A stretch of DNA of 32,393 nt, from the NCBI GenBank assembly GCA_017412925.1, contig JAFPVP010000089.1, positions 1 to 32,393 on the forward strand, read 5' to 3'. Both the position numbers and the translations under genes were made by a program. This document shows, piece after piece, positions 16,480 to 24,361 of this stretch (positions are counted from its first letter, which is position 1; every line of letters begins with the position of its first letter). This DNA comes from Selenomonadaceae bacterium. Lineage in GTDB: Bacteria > Bacillota > Negativicutes > Selenomonadales > Selenomonadaceae. The notes under the pieces were generated by a model. It ran no database searches, had not been told where the DNA came from, and saw only the letters and a list, made by a program, of their open reading frames with translations.

Positions 16480-16501
16480 GTTCCCCGACTCCGACGAGCT
16501 T
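16480..16501. repeat. Right copy of the 22-bp imperfect inverted repeat flanking the precursor gene
   Basis: Reverse complement of the left copy (16218-16239) with two mismatches. It lies 3 bases after the radical SAM stop codon. The two copies bracket a 240-bp segment that contains only the precursor gene. Confidence 0.75.
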
Positions 16502-16504
16502 GAA

Positions 16505-17833
16505 TTATAACTTTGCTTCGGCGGCGGCTTTTGCTCGCGTTAAAGTCTCGCCGCAGTCACAAAAATTTTCTCCTCTATCCAAAATCAATTCGGCGACGCA
16601 AACTTGGCAATGCTGAAGATATTCGCAGGTCTCACATTGCGGAGTTACCTTGCGCATTAAACGGTTTCGCAAATATTTCAAATCGCGCACACGCTCCCAA
16701 AGATTTTCCAAAGTATCTTCACGAACAGAGCCGAACGCCTCGGTGAATGACAGACAAGGTCGCACGCCACCGAACGGATCAACGGACATGGAACTAAGCC
16801 CCGCGCCGCAAACTCGCCCGTTAAGAATTTGTTCGCGAGAAATTTTTTCGTCAGTTGTATCGGCGGGCACATAGCGCGATTGCATTTCGTAAAATTTTTT
16901 GTAAAGTTCCACGTCACCCAATGCATAATCAGCGGCGCATTTTCCGTTGCGTCCCGAAATAATTCGCGGCGAAACGCCCACATAAAAATTCAACCGCTTG
17001 CCGAGTTCGTAAAGACTTTCCAGCGAATCGAGATTTTGTTTCATGGCGACGCACTTTATAAAAGTGTTGACACCCGCCGCTTTGAACATAAGCAGAGCTT
17101 TAAGCGTTTTATCGAATGAACCCTTGACGCCGGTAATTTTGTCGTGTTCGGAGGCGATGCCGCTGTAGAGGCTGACAGAAATGCCGTTGACCTGCGCGGC
17201 GCAAAGTCGGTCGAAAACTTTTTCCGTGAGCCCGACGCCCGTCGTGTAAACATCTACGATAAAACCGAGCTTAACGGCTTCTTCGACGATGTCGCACAGG
17301 TCGGGGCGCAGGAGAACTTCGCCGCCCGTGAACAAAATTTGCACGCAACCCATTTCCCGCGCCTGGCGCAAAATATTTTTATATTCGTCAAGCGTGAGTT
17401 CGTCTTTGGCGCAAAATTTCGGTGCGTCGTCAATGTAGCAGTGAATGCATTTTTCCACGCAACGATAAGTCAGCTCGAACGTCATAGAAAATAATTTGTG
17501 TTCTCGCGCAAAAATATTGGCAACCTCCATGGGAATTTTATTTGACCACGGCTCCTCGGTGTAGGGGTTTGCACCTTCGTACAAAATTTTTTCGTCTAAA
17601 AGTTGCCCGACGAATTCGCGCATGTCGTTTTGAAATTCTTCCGCGTCGTCAATCGCGTATTCCGCCGAAAGTTTTTCGCAAAGATTTTCAAATGAGGCGT
17701 CGTCATGCTCCGCGAAGAAATTTAGCACGTCAAGCGCAATGCCCTCGAAAATATAATCGTGCTGGCTGTCGACGCTGTGGACGTAAACTTTCTCCGCGTA
17801 GGGGTGCCACGTCACGCCCGGAAAAATTTTCAC
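16505..17833 (-). CDS. Radical SAM/SPASM peptide maturase with PqqD-like leader-binding domain
   Basis: This 442-residue enzyme should modify the adjacent precursor. Residues about 1-88 form a PqqD-like domain (RiPP recognition element) that binds leader peptides. The radical SAM core follows, with its [4Fe-4S] cysteines 125, 129 and 132 in CVEKCIHC and the SAM-binding FTGGE motif. A C-terminal SPASM region binds auxiliary clusters: cysteines 342 and 360 (C-x12-G-x4-C), then 400, 403, 409 and 412 (CETCEYLQHCQVC), then 425 and 427. GTG 17833 is preferred because GGAGG lies 8 bases upstream; the GTG at 17842 overlaps that site. The chemistry (thioether, C-C or other crosslink) cannot be fixed from sequence. 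Confidence 0.9.
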   Translation of the reverse strand: MKIFPGVTWHPYAEKVYVHSVDSQHDYIFEGIALDVLNFFAEHDDASFENLCEKLSAEYAIDDAEEFQNDMREFVGQLLDEKILYEGANPYTEEPWSNKIPMEVANIFAREHKLFSMTFELTYRCVEKCIHCYIDDAPKFCAKDELTLDEYKNILRQAREMGCVQILFTGGEVLLRPDLCDIVEEAVKLGFIVDVYTTGVGLTEKVFDRLCAAQVNGISVSLYSGIASEHDKITGVKGSFDKTLKALLMFKAAGVNTFIKCVAMKQNLDSLESLYELGKRLNFYVGVSPRIISGRNGKCAADYALGDVELYKKFYEMQSRYVPADTTDEKISREQILNGRVCGAGLSSMSVDPFGGVRPCLSFTEAFGSVREDTLENLWERVRDLKYLRNRLMRKVTPQCETCEYLQHCQVCVAELILDRGENFCDCGETLTRAKAAAEAKL

Positions 17834-17859
17834 GCTGCTCACCTCCCGTGATTAAAATC

Positions 17860-17980
17860 GTACACTTTTTAGTTGGCATAATTTTTCCGTTAAAATTTAC
17901 TTAAATCGTCTTTAAAGTCTTGCACCGCTCAAAAGTCTGTGATAAAATTCGTTTGATTTTAGAATAGTTAAAAAGTGTAC
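17860..17980. repeat. 12-bp perfect inverted repeat upstream of the radical SAM gene
   Basis: GTACACTTTTTA at 17860-17871 recurs as its reverse complement at 17969-17980, with weaker matches beyond. About 97 A/T-rich bases lie between them. It sits in the presumed promoter region of the RiPP genes, so paired operator sites or the ends of a small element are possible. Confidence 0.55.
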
Positions 17981-18002
17981 TTTTTTGCGAATATAAAAGC
18001 CC

Positions 18003-18037
18003 TCGTTTAAATGCACGGGGGCTAAAAATTTTTTATC
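18003..18037. terminator. Terminator-like hairpin, probably bidirectional
   Basis: GCCCTCGT pairs imperfectly with ACGGGGGC, with T-rich sequence on the plus side and a short T run on the minus side. It lies just after the recombinase remnant and before the RiPP promoter region, so it probably separates the two units. Confidence 0.5.
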
Positions 18038-18539
18038 AATTTTCATCGGAACGAGTCCAACGTAAAAAAGTTTGAGGACTGACGCCGAGAATTTTTCCCG
18101 CCTTGTGAGCAGAAATTTTTCCTGACTTCCACTCGTCACGGACGGTAAAATAATTTTCGGGGCGTTTTTTCGGCGGACGACCAAATTTAACTCCGCGAGC
18201 TTTGGCGGCGGCGATACCTTCCGCTTGCCGGTTTTTTATAAAATCCAGTTCAATTTGCGCGAACGCGGACATAATTTGTAACGCCAAATCCGCAATGAAC
18301 GTGCCGAAGAAATCTTTTTTGTCGCGCGTGTCCAAGAGCGGCATATCCAAAACGACAATCGCCACGTTTTTTTCTTTGGTAAGAATGCGCCATTGCTCCA
18401 AAATTTCCGCATAATTTCTGCCGAGGCGGTCTATGCTCTTGACTACCAAAACATCTTCTGGCTTTAATCGGCGCAAAAGTTTTCTATACTGCGGGCGATT
18501 AAAATCCTTGCCGCTCTGTCTGTCGATAAAAACTTTTCC
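18036..18539 (-). pseudogene. Serine recombinase (resolvase/invertase) remnant lacking the catalytic N-terminus
   Basis: The frame reads GKVFIDRQSGKDFNRPQYRK, then VVKSIDRLGRNY, SAFAQIELDFIKNRQAEGI and AKARGVKFGRPPK. It ends in a helix-turn-helix segment (KAGKILGVSPQTFLRWTR). This matches small serine recombinases of the Hin/Tn3-resolvase type from about residue 33 onward. The first 30 or so residues, with the Y-x-R-V-S motif and the active-site serine, are absent. The frame is interrupted exactly at the TGA stop of the TVP38 gene, which lies in the same frame immediately upstream. A TTG at 18476 could start a 146-residue product, but it would lack the catalytic residue. I call it a 5'-truncated remnant. 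Confidence 0.82.
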
Positions 18540-19211
18540 TCAATGATTATGCTTTTTTTGATAATGCCATGCCCATGCGATTAAGACAATAGCAAAAATC
18601 ACGACGACGATTATCCGAAACATGCCTTCTTCGTGCAAGATAGCATCGTGACCGATTATCGCTTCAATGCCCGTCGACGGGAACTTGCCGACCAGCGACG
18701 CCAAAAAATAATCCCACAAGCTCATCGAACTCAACGCGCCCGCCGCATTTAAAATCCCGCTCGGCACGTAGGGAACCATGCGCGCTATCAACATGACCGT
18801 GAAGCCGTTTTTGGAGCTGTATTTGTCCACCGAACTCAAGCGTTTGCTTTTCTTGATAATTTTCTTTGCACTGTCACGGAAAAAAAATCTTAGCAACTGA
18901 AAACTTATCGTCACGCCGACAGTCTCCGCTATTACCGATAAAATTATTCCAGGCACGATTCCGAAAATCAGCGTGTTCGCCGTGGAAAAAATTATCGCGG
19001 GCGGGAAGCCGATTGCGTTGACAAAAAGCGTCAGAAAAAAGCTGAATACCAACGCCAACGAGCCGTAGCTTTGAATATAATTCGCCGTCTCGACTATGTC
19101 GCCGCGTGATAAAAGCTCGACGACTTCGGGCAAAAATTCCGGCGCGGCAAGGTGAATTGCTCCGAACAGCCCGACAATCAGCAGTGCGGCGACGATTTTG
19201 ACTATGAACAT
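18540..19211 (-). CDS. TVP38/TMEM64-family membrane protein (SNARE-associated domain)
   Basis: This 223-residue integral membrane protein has about five to six hydrophobic segments. The VTT/SNARE-associated core is visible: FPPAIIFSTANTLIFG, the re-entrant region with LIARMVPYVPSGILN, and SLWDYFLASLVGKFPS. Bacterial members are DedA-like; roles in lipid transport or membrane homeostasis have been proposed, but the substrate is unknown. ATG 19211 is chosen because GAGAGG lies 8 bases before it. An upstream ATG at 19253 (with AGGA 9 bases before) would add 14 residues and cannot be excluded. It is divergently oriented from the large Hsp70-like gene. The recombinase remnant is joined directly to its stop codon. 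Confidence 0.85.
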   Translation of the reverse strand: MFIVKIVAALLIVGLFGAIHLAAPEFLPEVVELLSRGDIVETANYIQSYGSLALVFSFFLTLFVNAIGFPPAIIFSTANTLIFGIVPGIILSVIAETVGVTISFQLLRFFFRDSAKKIIKKSKRLSSVDKYSSKNGFTVMLIARMVPYVPSGILNAAGALSSMSLWDYFLASLVGKFPSTGIEAIIGHDAILHEEGMFRIIVVVIFAIVLIAWAWHYQKKHNH

Positions 19212-19279
19212 GAAAATTTCCTCTCTTGTCAAAAAAATCTTTTGCGTCGCCATTATAACACGTCCTGCCCGCTTTGCGC

Positions 19280-19301
19280 GGGATTTTTTTTCTGCTATAC
19301 T
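19280..19301 (+). promoter_or_regulatory. Weak candidate promoter for the large ATPase-fold gene
   Basis: A clear -10-like TATACT (19296-19301) lies 31 bases before the ATG, but no good -35 element is visible; T-rich sequence precedes it. A CCCGC/GCGGG hairpin followed by T (19268-19290) overlaps this stretch. Confidence 0.3.
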
Positions 19302-19331
19302 TTGCGCGGAAAACTTTTTGGAGGTATGTTT

Positions 19332-22300
19332 ATGGCGAATTCATATTTCCCGATGCTGCCGAAGGTCAACGAAGACGTTTCAAAAATTTTAAAAGACCAG
19401 GCGGGCATTTGGAAGGAAACGGATATAAATTTCTTGCTCGGACTGTCAAACAGCCTCGATTGCGGCGAATCAATCAAAGACATGGGCTCGGTCGATTCAA
19501 TCCCCGACATGTGGGCGCGCCCGTTGCTGTTCAAAATGGCTCTGTTCGATTTGGAGCCGACGAAACAATTTGTCACGGGCTTGCACGAAAAAGTTCGCGG
19601 CGAGTGGCGGGCACTTTTGGCGATGTTCGCGCTGAAAGATTTCAAGCGGCTCGATTTAAAGGCGGAGCAAGTAAATTTGCTTGAAGACAATTCAGACCTT
19701 GCCGAAATTTTAAAATCGCTCGCGCCGCAAGAATCTTTGATAGGCAACAAAGACGCTTGGCTCACCGACGTTTACATAATTTTTTTCAACGGGCGACCGC
19801 TGGCTTTGACTTCGCCGACGACGCTTTTAACCTGCGCGGCTGACTACGAAAATATTTTTGACGGGAAAATTTTCGCGCCGTGGAGCATAAATCAACGCAC
19901 TTTAACCGATCCGATAAAATTTTTGTCGCCCGCCGAACTCGCCGCGTTAAAAATGTGGTTGGATAATCTTTACAGCAAAATTCAGCGGCTGAATAAATTC
20001 GGGAGCAACGCCAAAGAAATTTCCAACGCTTTATTGAAATGTATCGCCGATTACCAAGCCGATATTGCCGACGTTTCGCCCGCGAATTTTGAATTTGTCC
20101 CGTCGAATTTGAATTTGCACGCCGGAATTGCCCGTTTACTCGACGAAACGATTAAAGGTCGCGAACCGCGCTTTGAAGACTCCGCCGTCCGTTTGCTCAA
20201 TAAAAAAAGAAATATTTTGCTGATTTCGCCCGAATTTGTCCGCGATTTTGCGCGTTTTGAGGGCGTTGAAGCCTCGCAACTCGTTATTTGGCAGGGAATT
20301 AGCGCAAACGAAATTTCCGACGATAAATTAGCTGATAATAAAAAAATTGGGCGCGTAAATTTAAACGGCGCGGAATTTCGTCGCCCAGAAGATTTTTTTT
20401 ATGACAGAATGGCGGTTGTTGAGCCCGCAAACGCTTTTCCGAATTCGCCGTCGCTTACAGGTTATGATTCGCTTTTAGAAAAAGATTTAACGCCAATTCT
20501 GCCGATTAAGCGCGAATTATTAAATCTTTTTACTCCAGAAGAGATTTCCGCGCGAATTTCCATTTCTGATGACGCCGAAAACTTTTATTTGCACTTTATT
20601 TTTCCGTTAAGTGGCGTAAATGGCGACGGAAAAGATTTTCGTTGGACTAAAAAATATCCGAAACGCGATTTAATTTATATCGACCAGGAAGTTCCCGTTA
20701 TCGAGCTTTATCCCAATTTCCGCCGCGCAGATTGGAAAAATTACTACCTTTACTACGAAAATTACAAATCGAATGACATTTCGCCCGCCGCAGATATTTA
20801 TTTTGTTGCTCCTTATGCTGACGACGAAAAAACTTTTTTGCAAAACAGATTCACCGTTAAACTTGATAATTTCCCCGAAATTTTAATCGTAACGTACAAT
20901 CCGCCCGCTCATCTCGGCAAAAATCCCTTTGAAGTCGGCGCAATTTTGCTTAATAAGCCCGAAATTGTCGAACGCAATGCTAATTTAAAGTGGAAAATCG
21001 GCGTGGATTTCGGCACAAGTTCCACAATGATTTTTTACGCCGAAAATCAAAATTCGCCGCGTCCGTTAAATTTTTCGCCGCATTTATTCCAAATTACGGC
21101 TTCGGGCGGCGCACGCGCTCAAACTTATCGCAATTTTATTCCCTCGCAAATACCAAATCGCGCTGACGGCTCCTTTTTAAGCATTTTTCACTTGCTTAAC
21201 GTCGAAAATTCCCAAAATATTCGCCCGTTAATTGACGGTCACGTTTTTTTATTGAGTTCCGAGAACGTAAGAGTTTTTGAAAAGCTCGCCGCGCGCATTG
21301 ACGCAAATTTAAAATGGCAAGATGATGACCGGCAAAGGCGCAAAACGGCAGCTTATATCAAACAAATTTGTTTTCAAGCGGCTGTAGAGGCTTTTTCGAG
21401 CGGCGTTGACATAATTAATTGGAATTTTTCCTATCCAACTGCGTTTTCTCAGGCTCAAAAGGTCTCTTTTCAAGAAATTTGCCGCGAATCAGTCGAAAAT
21501 ACGCCGGATTTTTGGGCGGAGAGTAAAGCGGCGGCGTATCATTTCAACAAACTGAACGGTAAAAGCGGGAATTTTGCTCAAGGTGCAATTTGCGTTGATA
21601 TTGGCGCGGGAACCACAGATATTAGCGTTATAAGCGGCGAATCGCCCCGAATTATTTATCACACGTCGATTAAATACGCCGCGCGACAACTTTTTAAGCC
21701 GATTTACGATAATTACGCGCTTTTTGCGGGCGAAAAAATTTCCGGTAAATTTAATGACGAAACTCAACGTCAAGCAGTTATTGACGCGGATTTACGCGAG
21801 AATTCCGAGAAATATTTGGCTGATTTAAAATTTAAAACGGGCACGGAGCAAATTAAAAACGTTTTACAAGCCGCGCAGTTCGCTACGGCGGGTTTATTCC
21901 ACTATTTAGGCGAATTAATTAAAATTTTGCACGACTACGGACATTATCGCGAGAAAAAAATACCGCATTTATTTGTCGGCGGCAACGGCGCGCGAATTTT
22001 TAAATGGCTCACGGGCGGTACGGAAATTGACGGAAATATTTATTTAAACGTCCTAGAAAAAGTTTTTGTGGCGGCGAGCGGGCTTGAAAACTACAAAAAA
22101 TTTAATTTACACTTCAGCGAACAGCCGAAAATTGAGGTTGCGGCAGGTATGATTGTCGAAAAACCTGCAAATGACGCGGAATTTTTTGATGAGAATAAAA
22201 TTAATCGCGAAATGTTCGGAGACGCGGACGAAATTATTTATTCTGCGGTTTTGGCGGGCGAAAATTTCGTTCAAAGCGGCGAAAATCAATCTGCGGGCGC

Positions 22301-23021
22301 GTTCATCAGTGCACATGACATTTCGGAGGGCGTCACGATTAGAAATATTAGCGAGTTTAAAATTTTCGTCGACAGATTTAATTCCGCGCAAAAACTTTGG
22401 TCGGAGGGAATTTCTTTCGACGAGGAGGAACTTATCGGCGACGTTAATAACTTTTTTGTCGACAAAAAGGGGCGCGACGTAAAAAATTTGTCCGTTGAGC
22501 CGATTTTTATTGCCGAATTAAAAATGTTTTTACAGGATAAAATTAAGGGCGTGCAAGGCGGAAAAATTATTTCTGCAGAAAAAAAATCGCCGAACGTGGA
22601 GATTTCCGTCGGTGAAAATTTTGTAAACGATTTCAACGCGCTGGAAAAATTGAGCGGCTTCAGTGCGCGTCAAGCTCGTGAAAAATTTTTGCGCCGCTAT
22701 AAAATTCGCGCGTTCAGTTGCACAAACGTTGAAGAGCGCATGAATCGCCCGAAACTCGCGCCGAAATTCGCGGAAACGGCGAGTGTAGTCGGCGGCGATT
22801 TTTGGGCGTGCGCGATTGACGAAAATATTTTCGCGGTCGTGCCGAATCTCAAAACTTACACGGAAAATCATCACGCGGAGCGGGCGTTCGGGCTGATCTT
22901 TGAATCGAATTTCGACGGCGGCACCTATTCAAAACTCTGCGTGGAGCGGGCGGCAACCTTCGAGTTTCTCGGCGATAAATGGAAACTTAAAAGCGCGGGC
23001 AAAATTATTTTGAACAGATAA
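19332..23021 (+). CDS. Giant protein (1229 residues) with central actin/Hsp70-type ATPase core
   Basis: The start ATG 19332 has GGAGG 7 bases upstream; the frame is open further upstream, but that part overlaps the divergent gene. The centre carries the three nucleotide-binding motifs of the actin/Hsp70/sugar kinase superfamily. Phosphate 1 is GVDFGTSST (about 557-565), phosphate 2 is VDIGAGTTD (about 755-763) and the adenosine loop is VGGNGAR (about 882-888). About 550 residues before and 270 after the core match nothing I recognise. No membrane segment or signal peptide is evident, so it is probably cytoplasmic. The middle of the gene looks richer in A/T than its neighbours. It appears to be a single-gene unit. 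A chaperone-like or filament-forming ATPase is possible, but the function is unknown. Confidence 0.8.
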   Translation: MANSYFPMLPKVNEDVSKILKDQAGIWKETDINFLLGLSNSLDCGESIKDMGSVDSIPDMWARPLLFKMALFDLEPTKQFVTGLHEKVRGEWRALLAMFALKDFKRLDLKAEQVNLLEDNSDLAEILKSLAPQESLIGNKDAWLTDVYIIFFNGRPLALTSPTTLLTCAADYENIFDGKIFAPWSINQRTLTDPIKFLSPAELAALKMWLDNLYSKIQRLNKFGSNAKEISNALLKCIADYQADIADVSPANFEFVPSNLNLHAGIARLLDETIKGREPRFEDSAVRLLNKKRNILLISPEFVRDFARFEGVEASQLVIWQGISANEISDDKLADNKKIGRVNLNGAEFRRPEDFFYDRMAVVEPANAFPNSPSLTGYDSLLEKDLTPILPIKRELLNLFTPEEISARISISDDAENFYLHFIFPLSGVNGDGKDFRWTKKYPKRDLIYIDQEVPVIELYPNFRRADWKNYYLYYENYKSNDISPAADIYFVAPYADDEKTFLQNRFTVKLDNFPEILIVTYNPPAHLGKNPFEVGAILLNKPEIVERNANLKWKIGVDFGTSSTMIFYAENQNSPRPLNFSPHLFQITASGGARAQTYRNFIPSQIPNRADGSFLSIFHLLNVENSQNIRPLIDGHVFLLSSENVRVFEKLAARIDANLKWQDDDRQRRKTAAYIKQICFQAAVEAFSSGVDIINWNFSYPTAFSQAQKVSFQEICRESVENTPDFWAESKAAAYHFNKLNGKSGNFAQGAICVDIGAGTTDISVISGESPRIIYHTSIKYAARQLFKPIYDNYALFAGEKISGKFNDETQRQAVIDADLRENSEKYLADLKFKTGTEQIKNVLQAAQFATAGLFHYLGELIKILHDYGHYREKKIPHLFVGGNGARIFKWLTGGTEIDGNIYLNVLEKVFVAASGLENYKKFNLHFSEQPKIEVAAGMIVEKPANDAEFFDENKINREMFGDADEIIYSAVLAGENFVQSGENQSAGAFISAHDISEGVTIRNISEFKIFVDRFNSAQKLWSEGISFDEEELIGDVNNFFVDKKGRDVKNLSVEPIFIAELKMFLQDKIKGVQGGKIISAEKKSPNVEISVGENFVNDFNALEKLSGFSARQAREKFLRRYKIRAFSCTNVEERMNRPKLAPKFAETASVVGGDFWACAIDENIFAVVPNLKTYTENHHAERAFGLIFESNFDGGTYSKLCVERAATFEFLGDKWKLKSAGKIILNR

Positions 23022-23045
23022 ATTTTTATTTCCGTTAATTTTTGC

Positions 23046-23074
23046 TTGACATTGAAATAATTTGCATATATATT
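23046..23074 (+). promoter_or_regulatory. Strong sigma-70-type promoter
   Basis: A perfect TTGACA (23046-23051) and TATATT (23069-23074) are separated by 17 bases, 26 bases before the DUF1294 start codon. It should drive DUF1294, the ybaK-like gene and the pilN-like genes. Confidence 0.8.
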
Positions 23075-23100
23075 CCAATAAAAAGTTTTGCGGAGGCTTT

Positions 23101-23430
23101 ATGCAGGATAGATTTTTGCTCGTGGGAATTTATTTGGTAGCCGTCAACGCCGTGACGTTCGCGCTTTTTGCCTACGATAAGTGGTGCGCCAAGCACGACA
23201 AATGGCGCGTTCGTGAAAGTACGCTGTTGTTTTGGGCGGCGATAGGCGGGGCGGTCGGTGCGGGCGTGGCGATGGAAATTTGCCACCATAAAACCTTGCA
23301 CTTGAAATTCAAATTCGGCGTGCCGCTGCTTTTGTTCGTGCAGATAATTTTAATCGGGCTGTTGCTCGTCAATCCGAACAATATCGTCGGGAAAATATTT
23401 TCAATTATATTGGAGAGGATTTCACTTTGA
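23101..23430 (+). CDS. DUF1294 family membrane protein
   Basis: This is a 109-residue protein with about three hydrophobic segments and the DUF1294 features: an AYDKWCAK motif after the first helix, RVRESTLLFWAAIGGAVGA, and the HHKTLHLKFKFGVPLL segment. ATG 23101 has GGAGG upstream, making the longer in-frame ATG at 23062 unlikely. The family is widespread and uncharacterised. Its TGA stop overlaps the TTG start of the next gene, so the two are probably coupled. It is the first gene after a strong promoter. Confidence 0.87.
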   Translation: MQDRFLLVGIYLVAVNAVTFALFAYDKWCAKHDKWRVRESTLLFWAAIGGAVGAGVAMEICHHKTLHLKFKFGVPLLLFVQIILIGLLLVNPNNIVGKIFSIILERISL

Positions 23431-23909
23431 CTAAAAAAATAAAAAAGACGAACGCCGCGCGAATTCTCGACGGGCTGGCGATTGCTTACGAGATAAAAAA
23501 TTATGCCGTCGACGAGAGCGATTTATCGGCGGTGCACGTGGCGCAAATTAGCGGACTTGATATTAAAATGATTTTTAAAACTTTGGTGGCGCGCGGCGAT
23601 AAGTCGGGCGTGATAATGGCGGTTATCGGCGGCGACGATGAACTTGACTTGAAAGCTCTGGCGAAGGCGAGCGGTAATAAATCGGTCGAAATGATTGCGC
23701 TGAAGGAGCTTTTGCCGCTGACGGGCTATGTTCGCGGAGGATGTTCGCCACTCGGCGCGAAGAAAAATTATCCCGTCTACCTCGACGCCCGCGCCTTGAC
23801 GCTGGAGAAAATTTCGATAAGCGCAGGGCAACGCGGAATGCAAATAATTCTTGCGCCGCAAGATTTGATTAGGGCAGTGAATGCGACGGTCGCACAGCTC
23901 GTACAATGA
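23427..23909 (+). CDS. ybaK: Cys-tRNA(Pro)/Cys-tRNA(Cys) deacylase, YbaK/EbsC family
   Basis: YbaK removes cysteine wrongly attached to tRNA-Pro and so protects translation accuracy. The protein has 160 residues and the typical motifs: the VFKTL-like MIFKTLVARGD, DLKALAKASG, and the family signature GYVRGGCSPLGAKK. It starts at a TTG (23427) with GGAGAGG upstream, overlapping the preceding stop. The TGA at its end overlaps the ATG of the truncated pilN-like gene. All conserved motifs are present and the length is normal. Confidence 0.9.
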   Translation: MTKKIKKTNAARILDGLAIAYEIKNYAVDESDLSAVHVAQISGLDIKMIFKTLVARGDKSGVIMAVIGGDDELDLKALAKASGNKSVEMIALKELLPLTGYVRGGCSPLGAKKNYPVYLDARALTLEKISISAGQRGMQIILAPQDLIRAVNATVAQLVQ

Positions 23910-24128
23910 TTAGAGGATTGAAGAAATTTTTCCGCGCAGACACGAGCGAGATTATCAGCGCGTATTTCGACGGAGAAAAAATTTTTATCGCGCGGCTGAC
24001 GGAGAAATTTGAGACGGTTGAAGTTGAAGCGGACGGCGCGGAAATCGAACAGCTTGCCGAAAAAATTTCGCGCGAGTGTCGTCAACGCGGCTGGAAAACT
24101 TCGCTGGTCGGCTTTTGTCTTCGCGAGG
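23902..24128 (+). repeat. Direct repeat, copy 1 (227 bp)
   Basis: This segment is repeated at 24135-24361 with eight differences that I count, at a period of 233 bases. It contains the first part of a pilN-like gene, including its start. Confidence 0.9.
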
Positions 24129-24142
24129 GCGGCATACAATGA
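23906..24142 (+). pseudogene. Truncated N-terminal duplicate of the pilN-like gene
   Basis: This frame of 78 codons is nearly identical to the first 76 residues of the next gene (start MIRGLKKFFRADTSEI), then reads GGIQ and stops. The stop TGA overlaps the ATG of the full-length gene, and its own ATG overlaps the TGA of ybaK, giving an ATGA-linked chain of three. It arose by tandem duplication of a 233-bp unit. Since it keeps an intact start and frame, the fragment may still be translated. It would lack the membrane segment and all later domains. I know of no function for it. Confidence 0.8.
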
Positions 24143-24361
24143 TTGGAAGATTGAAGAAATTTTTCCGCGCGGACACGAGCGAGATTATCAGCGTGTATTT
24201 CGACGGAGAAAAAATTTTTATCGCGCGGCTGACGGAGAAATTTGAGACGGCGGAAATTGAAGCGGACGGCGCGGAAATTGAACAGCTTGCCGAAAAAATT
24301 TCGCGCGAGTGTCGTCAACGCGGCTGGAAAACTTCGCTGGTCGGCTTTTGTCTTCGCGAGG
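24135..24361 (+). repeat. Direct repeat, copy 2 (227 bp)
   Basis: Second copy of the unit at 23902-24128, separated from it by six bases. It forms the 5' end of the intact pilN-like gene. Confidence 0.9.

Noticed and set aside
18036-18476. Intact 146-residue recombinase starting at TTG 18476
   Set aside because: Family-like sequence continues upstream of that TTG to the neighbour's stop codon, and the active-site serine region is missing.
19268-19290. Hairpin with T run before the giant gene as a terminator
   Set aside because: No plus-strand gene precedes it and the stem is only five base pairs; it overlaps the probable promoter, so I do not list it as a terminator.
19152-19331. Sixty extra codons at the start of the giant ATPase-fold gene
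   Set aside because: They overlap the divergent TVP38 gene, are rich in Cys and low in similarity to the rest, and the strong GGAGG sits before ATG 19332.
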